Origin: Phytoactinopolyspora limicola
GTDB taxonomy: Bacteria > Actinomycetota > Actinomycetes > Jiangellales > Jiangellaceae
Direction of reading: 5' to 3'
Assembly (NCBI RefSeq): GCF_011320225.1
Contig: NZ_JAAOEN010000001.1
Location: 1,035,652 to 1,099,651, forward strand
Length of the DNA: 64,000 bases
The position numbers were made by a program, and so were the translations under genes. The notes under the pieces are model-generated. The model was not told where the DNA came from and did no database searches. It saw only the letters and a program-made list of their open reading frames with translations. Positions 49,423 through 57,611 of this stretch are shown here, piece by piece. Within the stretch, counting starts at the first letter, position 1. Every line of letters starts with the position of its first letter.

Positions 49423-50544
49423 TTAGACGTAGCGTTCGAGGATGCTGGACTCAGCCAGCCGGGACAGACCTTCCCGCACGTTGCGGGCGCGGTTCTCGCC
49501 TACGCCGTCCACCGCCTGGAGGTCGTCGACACTGGCCGCCAGCAGCTTCTGCAGACCACCGAAATGGTCGACGAGGCGTTCGATGACCGGTGTGGGCAAC
49601 CGCGGCACCCGAGCCAGCAGCCGGTATCCGCGCGGGCTCACGGCCGCATCGAGTTGATCGCCACCGGTGAACCCGAGAGCACCTGCCACCGATCCGAGAT
49701 CGAGCAGCTCAGTGGCCGACAGGGCGCTGAGCCTGGTAATCGCGTTGGAGACGCCGTTCTTCTTCCGGCCGGCCGCCGTCGGTAGGTAGTCCCGCACGAT
49801 GAGTTCGCGGTCGACATCGACCCCGGCGACGAGTTCGTCGAGTTGCAGACTGAGCAGCCGGCCGTCGGTGCCGAGCTCGACGACGTAGCCGTCGATCTCG
49901 ATGGAGATGCGGCGCACCATTTCCAACCTCTGCGCCACCGTGACGATGTCGCGGACCGTCACCAGGTCCTCGATCTCCAGCGCCGACAACGTCCCTGAGA
50001 CCTCGTCGAGGCGGAGTTTGTAACGCTCCAGAGTGGCCAGGGCCTGATTGGCGCGCGACAGGATCTGCCCCGCGTCCTCCAGCACATGGCGGATGCTGTC
50101 GACGTAGATGGCGACGATCCGCATCGATTGACTCACCGAGATGACCGGGAAGCCGGTCTGTTTGGCGACCCGCTCGGCGGTACGGTGCCGGGTGCCGGAC
50201 TCGGTGGTGGGAATAGAGGGATCGGGGACCAGCTGCGCCGCCGCTCGAACGATCTTGGTACAGTCCCGATCGACGACGATGGCGCCGTCCATCTTCGCGA
50301 GTTCGCGCAGGCCGGTGGCGTTGAACTCGACGTCGAGAACGAAGCCGCCACTGCAGATGGATTCGATGGTTTTGTCGTAGCCGAGCACGACCAACGCGCC
50401 CGTGCGGCCCCGCAAGATCCGCTCGAGCCCTTCGCGCAGTTCGGTACCCGGGGCTACGGCGGCCAGTGCTTGGCGCAGCTTGGCCTCCGCGTCCCTTCTG
50501 TCGCTGCCGGGCACGTGACCCCCGTCGTGACTCGTCGATGACAT
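49423..50544 (-). CDS. disA: Diadenylate cyclase/DNA-integrity scanning protein DisA
   Basis: 373 residues. N-terminal DAC domain with the DGA motif ([15 protein letters not shown], 86-88) and the RHR motif ([20 protein letters not shown], 119-121) required to make c-di-AMP from two ATP. A middle helical linker ([20 protein letters not shown]) leads to a C-terminal HhH DNA-binding domain ([40 protein letters not shown]). Full length for DisA. It pauses at branched DNA and links DNA integrity to c-di-AMP signalling. Monocistronic in this window. Confidence 0.96.
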   Translation of the reverse strand: MSSTSHDGGHVPGSDRRDAEAKLRQALAAVAPGTELREGLERILRGRTGALVVLGYDKTIESICSGGFVLDVEFNATGLRELAKMDGAIVVDRDCTKIVRAAAQLVPDPSIPTTESGTRHRTAERVAKQTGFPVISVSQSMRIVAIYVDSIRHVLEDAGQILSRANQALATLERYKLRLDEVSGTLSALEIEDLVTVRDIVTVAQRLEMVRRISIEIDGYVVELGTDGRLLSLQLDELVAGVDVDRELIVRDYLPTAAGRKKNGVSNAITRLSALSATELLDLGSVAGALGFTGGDQLDAAVSPRGYRLLARVPRLPTPVIERLVDHFGGLQKLLAASVDDLQAVDGVGENRARNVREGLSRLAESSILERYV

Positions 50545-50790
50545 CGGCTGCCAGTGTAAAGCCGGGTGGTGTCATGCGCGAGGATGACGCCCGGCACTGT
50601 CATGAACCAGTTTACGGTGCTCCGGGCCGCGCCCTGCAGGGCCAAGCCGCCACCGCCTCGCCGCGCCGCCATGGCGAACCACTGTTAGGCGTCTGAACAG
50701 GCCCTGCGTCACCCTGTCGTGCACACGTTCGATGGGTTGCCTGAGGGAAACGGCACCCCGGGGGAACACGGGTGGCACACTGGGCGCATC

Positions 50791-51555
50791 ATGCCTACCG
50801 CACTCGTCACCGGCCCTACCGCGGGTATCGGCCTCGCTTTCGCCCGCGCCCTGGCGGCCCGAGGATTCGATCTGATCTTGGTAGCGCGCGACGAGGCCCG
50901 GCTCCAATCCGTGGCAGCCGAGCTGCGCTCCGCCCACGGCATCGTCGCCGACGTCCTGCCCGCCGACCTCGCGGCACGGACCACCCACGTCGAAGCCCGG
51001 CTCCAAGACCCGGACCGCCCCGTCGACCTCCTAGTCAACAACGCCGGGTTCGCGCTGCGCCGGCCATTTCTCGCCAACGACATCGCCGACGAAGAACAGA
51101 TGCTCGATGTCCTCGTCCGGGCCGTCCTGCGGCTCACCCACGCGGCCATCCCACCCATGGTGGAGCGCGGCCACGGTGCCGTCGTCAACGTCAGCTCCGT
51201 GGCCGCATGGGTGCCACGGGGAACGTATAGCGCCGCGAAGGCCTGGGTCACAGCGTTCACCGAAGGCCTCGCCCGACAACTGGCGGGCACCGGCGTGCGT
51301 GCCATGGCGCTGGCACCAGGATTCACCCGGACGGAGTTCCATGACCGCGCGGAGATGACCATGACAGGGTTGCCGTCGTGGCTGTGGCTCGACGCGGACC
51401 CGCTGGTCCAGGCGGCCCTGCGGGATCTCCAGCGAGGCAAGACCGTCTCGGTGCCGGGCGCGCTGTACAAGGTGATGGCGGCGGCGCTACCTAGGCTGCC
51501 ACGGCGGTTGGTTGGTGCCGCCGGCCGCAGACACCCGGACCAACGCCGACGGTGA
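50791..51555 (+). CDS. Short-chain dehydrogenase/reductase
   Basis: 254 residues from ATG 50791. Classical SDR: cofactor loop TALVTGPTAGIGLAFARALA, ILVARDEARLQSVAAELRSA (Arg after the second strand favours NADPH), LLVNNAGFALRRPF, VNVSSVAAWVPRGTYSAAKA with the Ser and Tyr-x-x-x-Lys catalytic set. A C-terminal basic extension (LPRRLVGAAGRRHPDQRRR) is common in this DltE-like subgroup. Substrate not predictable. Confidence 0.9.
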   Translation: MPTALVTGPTAGIGLAFARALAARGFDLILVARDEARLQSVAAELRSAHGIVADVLPADLAARTTHVEARLQDPDRPVDLLVNNAGFALRRPFLANDIADEEQMLDVLVRAVLRLTHAAIPPMVERGHGAVVNVSSVAAWVPRGTYSAAKAWVTAFTEGLARQLAGTGVRAMALAPGFTRTEFHDRAEMTMTGLPSWLWLDADPLVQAALRDLQRGKTVSVPGALYKVMAAALPRLPRRLVGAAGRRHPDQRRR

Positions 51556-51612
51556 CCATCGTCCAGGATGTGCTCCGGAGCCGCGGGACGCGGAACCGGT
51601 TGGCGAGTGAGC

Positions 51613-52263
51613 TCAGGCAGGTAGATGCCGCAGCGCCCGATGCACCGCGGCGGGGATGTCCGCGTCGTCCACCACGGGCCAACCGCGAGCTCGGGCAGAA
51701 CGGGCCCAGAAGGTGATGTCGCCACAGCCCGGCGCTGGGTGGCCCGTGCTGACGTACGTACACGGTGCATCCGGCCAGTCGATGGCCGGTGGCAAGGTCT
51801 CGGTCCAGAACTGGTGATCTCGCGGCCGGGTGCCTGGTGGTTCGGCCGGGACCGGCCAGATCCGTTCACCATCGTGCAGCCGCTCATGTGCCTCGTCCGC
51901 CGCGTGTGGAGCCGCGGCCCGCAGCAGCTCCAGGTGGCTGGCGGTACCTGGCCGCGGCAGCGTGGCGTCGACGAAGACGTACCCCGCCACCTGCCGGCCG
52001 CCCGCCCGCTGAGCCCGGGCCAGTGCTGGTAGTAACGGGCCGGCCGTCCCATGACCGGCGATGACCAGCGGTCCGTCGAGCTCAGAGGTGTTCAATTGCT
52101 GCGCTACCGAAGCGATCCACGACACTCCGAACAGCGGAGCGCGGCTGTGATCCCGCGGGGTGTGAACGGGTAGCCCTGCCTCGCTCAGCTCGGTCGCGGC
52201 GCCGGCCCACCAGTCGGTGGGATCGGTCGGACCAGTGACCAGTACCAACGCGCCGGGATGCAC
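51613..52263 (-). CDS. Alpha/beta-hydrolase-fold protein, probably catalytically altered
   Basis: 216 residues from GTG 52261-52263, with AAGGTG five bases upstream; the longer GTG 52302 would overlap pyrE's start. N-terminal VHPGALVLVTGPTDPTDWWA, then PLVIAGHGTAGPLLPALARA in the place of the nucleophile elbow (GxSxG reads GHGTAG, with no Ser), YVFVDATLPRPG, and a short C-terminal region. The fold call rests on this layout. With the nucleophile missing, it may be non-enzymatic. Divergent from pyrE with a 29-base gap between starts. Confidence 0.6.
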   Translation of the reverse strand: MHPGALVLVTGPTDPTDWWAGAATELSEAGLPVHTPRDHSRAPLFGVSWIASVAQQLNTSELDGPLVIAGHGTAGPLLPALARAQRAGGRQVAGYVFVDATLPRPGTASHLELLRAAAPHAADEAHERLHDGERIWPVPAEPPGTRPRDHQFWTETLPPAIDWPDAPCTYVSTGHPAPGCGDITFWARSARARGWPVVDDADIPAAVHRALRHLPA

Positions 52264-52292
52264 ACCATCACCTTGCCGTACGCTCGGGAACC

Positions 52293-52832
52293 GTGGAGAC
52301 ACGGGACTTACTGCTACAGCACATCACCAACAAGGCCGTCGTGCACGGCCGGGTCGTCCTCTCGTCCGGACAGGAGGCCGAGTACTACGTCGACATGCGG
52401 CGCGTCACCCTCGATGGCGTGGCGTCGCCCCTGGTCGGAGACGTGATGCTCGACGTCGTCGCCGACCTCGACATCACGGCCGTGGGCGGGCTCACCATGG
52501 GCGCGGACCCAGTCGCGACGGCGATGCTGCACGCCGCCCACCGCCGAGGCCGGTCACTGGACGCGTTCGTGGTGCGTAAGGGGGAGAAACAGCACGGTCT
52601 GCGCCGGCAGGTCGAGGGCCCCGACATTGCGGGCCGCCGCGTGCTCGCGGTCGAGGACACCTCCACCACTGGTGGCAGTGTGCTGACCGCGGTGGACGCT
52701 ATTCGGGCCGCGGGCGCCGAGGTGGCCGCGGTGGCGGTCATCGTGGACCGGGACACCGGCGCCCGCGAACGCGTGGAGGCGGCCGGGCTGGAGTATCGGG
52801 CCGCTTTCGGCCTGGCCGACCTCGGCCTCTGA
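52293..52832 (+). CDS. pyrE: Orotate phosphoribosyltransferase
   Basis: 179 residues from GTG 52293. There is no Shine-Dalgarno; TACGCT (52279-52284) could be the -10 box of a leaderless message. Type I PRTase with SSGQEAEYYVDMRRVTLDGV, VGGLTMGADPVATAMLHAAH, FVVRKGEKQHGLRRQVEG and the PRPP loop RRVLAVEDTSTTGGSVLTAV (about 116-134). Converts orotate and PRPP to OMP in pyrimidine synthesis. Solitary here, as is usual in actinobacteria where pyrE lies apart from the main pyr operon. Confidence 0.95.
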   Translation: METRDLLLQHITNKAVVHGRVVLSSGQEAEYYVDMRRVTLDGVASPLVGDVMLDVVADLDITAVGGLTMGADPVATAMLHAAHRRGRSLDAFVVRKGEKQHGLRRQVEGPDIAGRRVLAVEDTSTTGGSVLTAVDAIRAAGAEVAAVAVIVDRDTGARERVEAAGLEYRAAFGLADLGL

Positions 52833-52880
52833 CCAGCGCTCGGCTCATCGTTTCCGCCATCCGGGGATGCGGGCAGGTCT

Positions 52881-53645
52881 TCATCGGCGCAGGGCACGGC
52901 GGCAGGCATGCTCGAGCCGGCGCTGACGCCGGAACCGCTGCCACAGCGTGAGTGTCGGCTCCAGGCCGCGGCGGGCCGGGTGCTCATCGACTCGTAGAGT
53001 GCCGTCGGCCAGCGCGCCGCGCGTCACCCATGACGACCACCGCTCCAGGTCCGGGACCGAGAAGTCATGACCGAGCAAGGTCGCCGCACCATGGGGCAGG
53101 GCAGCGCCGGACAGGCTCGTTACCGTGACCTCGTCGCCGACGATGGCTGGCCAGCGCGGTTGGGCCCGCACGGCGTCGACGACGAGACCCGCGCCGGACA
53201 CGACGGCCAGCACGAGGTCGGTCGGGTCACGGCGCTGTGGCAGGGGCGACACGGTCTGCGGCTCGAGGGTGATCAACAGCCGGGGGACGTACCACCAATG
53301 CTCGCGACGGAGCATCGGCGAGTCGATGAGCGACCGCGCCGGAGGGTATTTCTTCAGCTCCTGCGACACGAGGTGTTCGACGAAGAACGCGCCGTCGCGA
53401 TCCTCGTCGAGCCGCGGTCGAGCCGTCACGACAAGTGGGTGCCAATGTGGACCGGTCATCCGCGGATCCGAGACGACGAGCGCGACCTGTGGTGCCGCGG
53501 CGACCGCTCGGGCCAGGTCCAGCTGAGAGTAGGGCATCGCCACCACCGGCCGGCCGCGCGTCAGCAGCGGAGTGACGGGCACCGCGTCGGGGCGTTGGCC
53601 GGCGTCGATCCAACACAGTTCGGCGACCGTCGCCGACCGGACCAC
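52881..53645 (-). CDS. Conserved protein of unknown function, FMN-barrel-like
   Basis: 254 residues from GTG 53643-53645. No signal peptide or membrane segment. TPLLTRGRPVVAMPYSQLDL, ARAVAAAPQVALVVSDPRMT, HPLVVTARPRLDEDRDGAFF and LAVVSGAGLVVDAVRAQPRW suggest a split-barrel, pyridoxamine-oxidase-like fold, but this is a weak resemblance. The last 30 residues are strongly basic (LWQRFRRQRRLEHACRRALR). It converges on pyrE. Function not known. Confidence 0.65.
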   Translation of the reverse strand: MVRSATVAELCWIDAGQRPDAVPVTPLLTRGRPVVAMPYSQLDLARAVAAAPQVALVVSDPRMTGPHWHPLVVTARPRLDEDRDGAFFVEHLVSQELKKYPPARSLIDSPMLRREHWWYVPRLLITLEPQTVSPLPQRRDPTDLVLAVVSGAGLVVDAVRAQPRWPAIVGDEVTVTSLSGAALPHGAATLLGHDFSVPDLERWSSWVTRGALADGTLRVDEHPARRGLEPTLTLWQRFRRQRRLEHACRRALRR

Positions 53646-53925
53646 CCGGTCGAGTTCGGTGTCGAGGCTCAGAGCCGATCACCCACTTAGGGAAGACGCC
53701 GACGGCGGGCCAACCCACCAGCGTGGATGGGTGACACCAGCCCAGCATAGGGCGGTGCGCCGGCGGGTCCGGATACGACCCACAGTCACGTCGGCAGCCG
53801 GTGGAATGGCAGATTCCGTCGGGAAAGCGGTTGACGTGGTGTGTTGGGCTGCGTCATGCTGCGCACACACACGTCCTGTGATGAACGGTCATGGGGGAGG
53901 CCGGCCGAACGTCTCGGGAGGCCAC

Positions 53926-55692
53926 ATGCCAGCCTTCGTTGTTGCGGTCAGCGTTCTTGCCCTCTTCGCCCTTGGTTTCATCTACTACTCCAGATACCTC
54001 GCCACCAAGGTCTACGCGCTGGATCCGGCGTTCGTCACCCCGGCCCACGAGTTCGCCGACGGCGTCGACTACGTACCGACCAACAAACACGTCCTATTCG
54101 GGCACCACTTCACCTCCATCGCTGGTGCGGCACCCATCGTCGGCCCCGCGATCGCCGTGTTCTGGGGATGGCTGCCGGCACTGCTCTGGATCGTGATCGG
54201 CACCATCTTCGCCGCCGGCGTACACGACTTCGGCGCCCTGGTCGTCTCGGTGCGGCACAAGGCGAAGAACATCGGCACCCTCACCGCCGAGGTCATCAGC
54301 GCGCGCTCCCGAGTGCTCTTCCTCTGCATCATCTTCTTCCTGCTCACGCTCGTGAACGCGGTCTTCGCGGTCGTGATCGCGCGGCTGTTCGTGAGCTACC
54401 CCGGCGCGGTGATCCCGATCTTCGTCGAGATCCCGCTGGCCATCGCCATCGGCCAGTACATCTACCGCACCCGTACCCCCGCCCTGGTGCCCTCGATCGT
54501 CGGCGTCATCGCCTTGTACTTCTTGATCTGGGTGGGTCACCACAACCCGATCGAGATCGGCGGGTTCGCCGACTGGCTGGGTATGGAACCGCAGAACGTG
54601 TGGGTCATCATCATGTTCATCTACACGTTCATCGCGTCGCGGTTGCCGGTCTGGTTACTGCTGCAACCACGCGACTACATCAACTCGCATCAGTTGTTCA
54701 TCGCGCTCGGGGTGACGTTCGCCGGCGTCCTGGTGGGCTGGGAGACCATCGTCGCTCCGGCCGTCAACGACGTCCCAGACGGCTCACCCAGCATCTTCCC
54801 GTTCCTGTTCATCACCATCGCCTGCGGGGCCATTTCTGGATTCCATTCGCTCGTGTCGTCCGGTACGACGTCGAAACAGCTCGACAAGGAGACCGACGCC
54901 CGGCACGTGGGCTACATGGGAGCCCTGGGCGAAGGGAGCCTGGCGCTCGCATCCGTGCTCGCGGTCGCCGCCGGCGTCGCGGCCACCAGACTGGACTGGG
55001 ACGAGCGGTACCCCGACTTCGACACAGCGTCCGGCGGTGCGGTCGGCAACTTCGTCGACGGGATCGCGCAGTTCGCCAGCAACCTCGGCGTCGAACTCGG
55101 ATTGGCCGCGGTGTTCGCCGCCGTGGTGGTTGTCTCGTTCGCGGCCACCACCATGGATACTGGCGTCCGGCTCCAGCGTTACGTGGTTCAGGAGATCGCT
55201 ACCATTCTGCGCTGGCACTGGATGGCTCGCAGCCTCACCGTGGCCGGGTTGGCCGCTATCGCCTTGCCGCTGGCCCTGGCCCTCATGCCCGGTGACGACG
55301 ATCGCGGCTTCGCGTTCGGCACGTTGTGGCGGCTGTTCGGCACCACCAACCAGCTCACCGCCGGGCTTGCGCTGGCCGTCATCGCGGTCTGGGTCACCAA
55401 GCGGATGCGCAACCCGATCGTCATCCTCATTCCCATGGTGTTCCTGCTGGTCATGACCACCTGGGCGCTGTTCATCCAGCTTGGTGAATTCTGGGACGTG
55501 GACGAACGGTGGGTGCTGGTCCCACTCGACCTGGTCATCCTGGTGCTTGCCCTCTGGCTGATCGTCGAAGCGGCGATCGCGTTGCGGCGCACGGTGGCTG
55601 AGCGCCGGGCACTCAACGTCGACGGAACCATTCACGGTGCGGTGTCCGAGCAGCACGACTCAGGAACGGACGGAGATGACACTCGGCCATGA
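53926..55692 (+). CDS. cstA: Carbon-starvation CstA-family peptide/pyruvate transporter
   Basis: 588 residues from ATG 53926 with GGGAGG upstream; a longer frame to 53572 is non-coding in character. About 15 hydrophobic helices. CstA hallmarks: EFADGVDYVPTNKHVLFGHH, FTSIAGAAPIVGPAIAVFWG, FAAGVHDFGALVVSVRHKAK, LLQPRDYINSHQLFIALGVT, CGAISGFHSLVSSGTTSKQL, and TLWRLFGTTNQLTAGLALAV. Members carry peptides or pyruvate under carbon starvation. Its stop overlaps the ATG of a small Cys-containing protein, which takes the place of the ybdD/kdgF-type partner genes seen elsewhere. Confidence 0.94.
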   Translation: MPAFVVAVSVLALFALGFIYYSRYLATKVYALDPAFVTPAHEFADGVDYVPTNKHVLFGHHFTSIAGAAPIVGPAIAVFWGWLPALLWIVIGTIFAAGVHDFGALVVSVRHKAKNIGTLTAEVISARSRVLFLCIIFFLLTLVNAVFAVVIARLFVSYPGAVIPIFVEIPLAIAIGQYIYRTRTPALVPSIVGVIALYFLIWVGHHNPIEIGGFADWLGMEPQNVWVIIMFIYTFIASRLPVWLLLQPRDYINSHQLFIALGVTFAGVLVGWETIVAPAVNDVPDGSPSIFPFLFITIACGAISGFHSLVSSGTTSKQLDKETDARHVGYMGALGEGSLALASVLAVAAGVAATRLDWDERYPDFDTASGGAVGNFVDGIAQFASNLGVELGLAAVFAAVVVVSFAATTMDTGVRLQRYVVQEIATILRWHWMARSLTVAGLAAIALPLALALMPGDDDRGFAFGTLWRLFGTTNQLTAGLALAVIAVWVTKRMRNPIVILIPMVFLLVMTTWALFIQLGEFWDVDERWVLVPLDLVILVLALWLIVEAAIALRRTVAERRALNVDGTIHGAVSEQHDSGTDGDDTRP

Positions 55693-56153
55693 CCACGGCC
55701 ACCCCAGCTGAACCAACTGTGGACACTCGCCATCGAGTGCTGTTGATCCGGCCGTGGGACGTGTCCGACGGTGTGGGCGCTGGCTGCTGTTCCGGGGGAT
55801 CAGCGAAGGGCCTGTGTGTTGATCCGCAGCACCATCCGGTTCGGGGCGGTACCCGGAACATCGAGCGGACCGGCTGGGCGCAATTCGCTCGGGTCTACCG
55901 TGGGTTACGGGCTAGCCTGCCCGCGGACGTCACGGTTGAGGTCGTCGACCCGCGCAACCACCTCTACCTGTTGCCGGCGTTGATCCGTGGTGCACGACGC
56001 CGCGGCGCGCGCTGGCCGGCCGCTGTTCGGGCGGCCCTTCGTGGCCCCGGATACGCCGCGGTCATCGTGGACGGCCAGGTGGTCAGCTCCGGGCGGCTAC
56101 CCAGCCCGGATGAGGCCCTGCACCAGGTCCGGGCGGCACTGGGCGTCGCATGA
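55689..56153 (+). CDS. Small protein coupled to cstA, CC motif, function unknown
   Basis: 154 residues from ATG 55689, overlapping the cstA stop (ATGA), so it is co-translated with CstA. The central feature is GVGAGCCSGGSAKGLCVDP, a vicinal cysteine pair followed by a third Cys, after VLLIRPWDVSDG. The second half (VYRGLRASLPADVTVEVVDP, HLYLLPALIRGARRRGARWP, GYAAVIVDGQVVSSGRLPSP) has an alternating beta/alpha pattern like a thioredoxin-fold or small Rossmann unit. No signal peptide or TM segment. A redox or metal-linked partner of CstA is a guess. Confidence 0.75.
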   Translation: MTTATPAEPTVDTRHRVLLIRPWDVSDGVGAGCCSGGSAKGLCVDPQHHPVRGGTRNIERTGWAQFARVYRGLRASLPADVTVEVVDPRNHLYLLPALIRGARRRGARWPAAVRAALRGPGYAAVIVDGQVVSSGRLPSPDEALHQVRAALGVA

Positions 56154-56298
56154 GATGGCGGTGTCCAGACGCCGACCGGCTACGTTCTCGTCGTCGCTCG
56201 ATGAACCCCACATCGACCTCCTCCTCCGCCTTGCCGGACGACGACGGGACACCGCCCGCATCCGCAAGATCCGTCAGACAGGCCCTAGTCTGCTTGCT

Positions 56299-56931
56299 GT
56301 GAGCGTGCAGGAAGAGCCAACGAGAGACGAACTGGCGACGGGGGTGGGTCCGTGGGAAGGCCCATGGCCCGAGGACCCCCGTTACGACCCGGAACTCCTC
56401 GCGCATGGTGACCGGCGCAACGTGGTTGATCGGTACCGGTACTGGAGCCGCGAGGCGATCGTCGAAGATCTCGATCGCCGTCGGCACTCGTTCCACATCG
56501 CCATCGAGAACTGGCAGCACGACTTCAACATCGGCTCGGTGGTTCGTACCGCGAACGCGTTCCTGGCCGCTGAGGTGCACATCGTTGGACGTCGACGGTG
56601 GAACCGGCGAGGCGCTATGGTCACTGACCGCTACCAACACGTCCGGCACCACGTGGACCTCGCGGCAATGGCGGAATGGGCACGGCAGCGGGAGCTTCCG
56701 GTGATCGGCGTGGACAATCTGCCGGGAGCGGTGCCGCTAGAGACCTTCGATCTGCCGCGTGCCTGCGTACTGCTGTTCGGACAGGAAGGGCCCGGTCTGT
56801 CCGACGCGGCGCGGGAACACGTCGACGTGTGCCTGTCCATCGCGCAGTTCGGTTCGACCCGGTCGATCAACGCCGGCGCAGCTGCGGCGATCGCCATGCA
56901 TGCGTGGATCCGTCAGCACGCCACCCCCTGA
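56299..56931 (+). CDS. TrmH/SpoU-family RNA 2'-O-methyltransferase
   Basis: 210 residues from GTG 56299. No Shine-Dalgarno, but TAGTCT six bases upstream suggests a leaderless message; longer frames are not supported. SPOUT signature 1 NWQHDFNIGSVVRTANAFLA, signature 2 CVLLFGQEGPGLSDAAREHV, and signature 3 FGSTRSINAGAAAAIAMHAW, which forms the knotted SAM site. Methylates a ribose in rRNA or tRNA; the exact target is not predictable. The last three codons and the stop (ATP-stop) lie inside the left arm of the inverted-repeat element. Confidence 0.88.
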   Translation: MSVQEEPTRDELATGVGPWEGPWPEDPRYDPELLAHGDRRNVVDRYRYWSREAIVEDLDRRRHSFHIAIENWQHDFNIGSVVRTANAFLAAEVHIVGRRRWNRRGAMVTDRYQHVRHHVDLAAMAEWARQRELPVIGVDNLPGAVPLETFDLPRACVLLFGQEGPGLSDAAREHVDVCLSIAQFGSTRSINAGAAAAIAMHAWIRQHATP

Positions 56932-57611
56932 TGTGCACCTGATCTTCGAAATGTCACCTGATCCACTCCGTTGAAGCGATCAGATGACGACCGCCCCGCA
57001 ACGACGCCCACCAACTCCACCGCACTGCATCTGATCACGTCTCACCTCGTGGACGTTAAACGATCAGATGCATAATCCGGTTCTCGTCGTCGAGTTGTGC
57101 ATCTGATCACCTGGCATCCGCATGCTGCGGCGACAAGACCGGATGCACAAACGGGCGCGCGACGGTGCGTTCGGGCATCCGACCGTGGTCAAGGGCTGCG
57201 CGCCTTGGCGGGCAAGAGCGCTGCCCTATTTTGCGGTGGCCACGCCAGAACACGCTTGCACACCTCCACAAACTAGGCATATCGGGCCCGCCAGTGGGGC
57301 GCTGGCGTGCCATGCCTGAAGCGCATCTGCCGCGCCTGTACACCGGAAGCCGGTGTATGGGCAAACGGAAACCGCGTCCATGTGCCGTGACAGTGTCGAC
57401 GCGCGAAGGTAAACACCAGTGGATCAGATGCGCTAACCGCCACGTGGTGTCGCCGAGTGCATCTGATCGATCTCCGTTCACATGCCGAGACGCGATCAGA
57501 TGCAGCACGGTGGGGTTGATGGGCGTCGTTGCGGGGCGGTCGTCATCTGATCGCGCCTACGGGGTGGATCAGGTGACATTTCGAAGATCAGGTGCACATC
57601 AGGGGGTGGCG
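56919..57611. repeat. 693-bp non-coding inverted-repeat element with 12 GATCAGATG-type motifs
   Basis: The first about 190 bases and the last about 190 bases are mirror images without a single insertion or deletion. The outer about 48 bases are identical, the next 70 are about 85% alike, and further in only the short motifs remain. GATCAGATG or its complement occurs at 56978, 57028, 57062, 57100, 57422, 57460, 57494 and 57544; the variant CACCTGATC/GATCAGGTG occurs at 56936, 56955, 57567 and 57586. Every motif has a partner equidistant from the centre (57265). Neighbouring motifs face each other in pairs. The core (57109-57421) is not symmetric and holds no convincing gene. It overlaps the ends of both flanking genes. 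Could be a MITE-like element, a structured RNA or a multi-site DNA-protein assembly. Confidence 0.9.

Noticed and set aside
57107-57508. 133-codon open frame on the minus strand, and a 65-codon frame on the plus strand, inside the inverted-repeat element
   Set aside because: No start signal or protein-like composition. The frames run through the mirrored motif DNA, so they are chance openings.
56936-57594. CRISPR array (repeated GATCAGATG motifs)
   Set aside because: The motif is only 9 bases, alternates in orientation and is mirrored about a centre; there are no uniform spacers and no cas genes.
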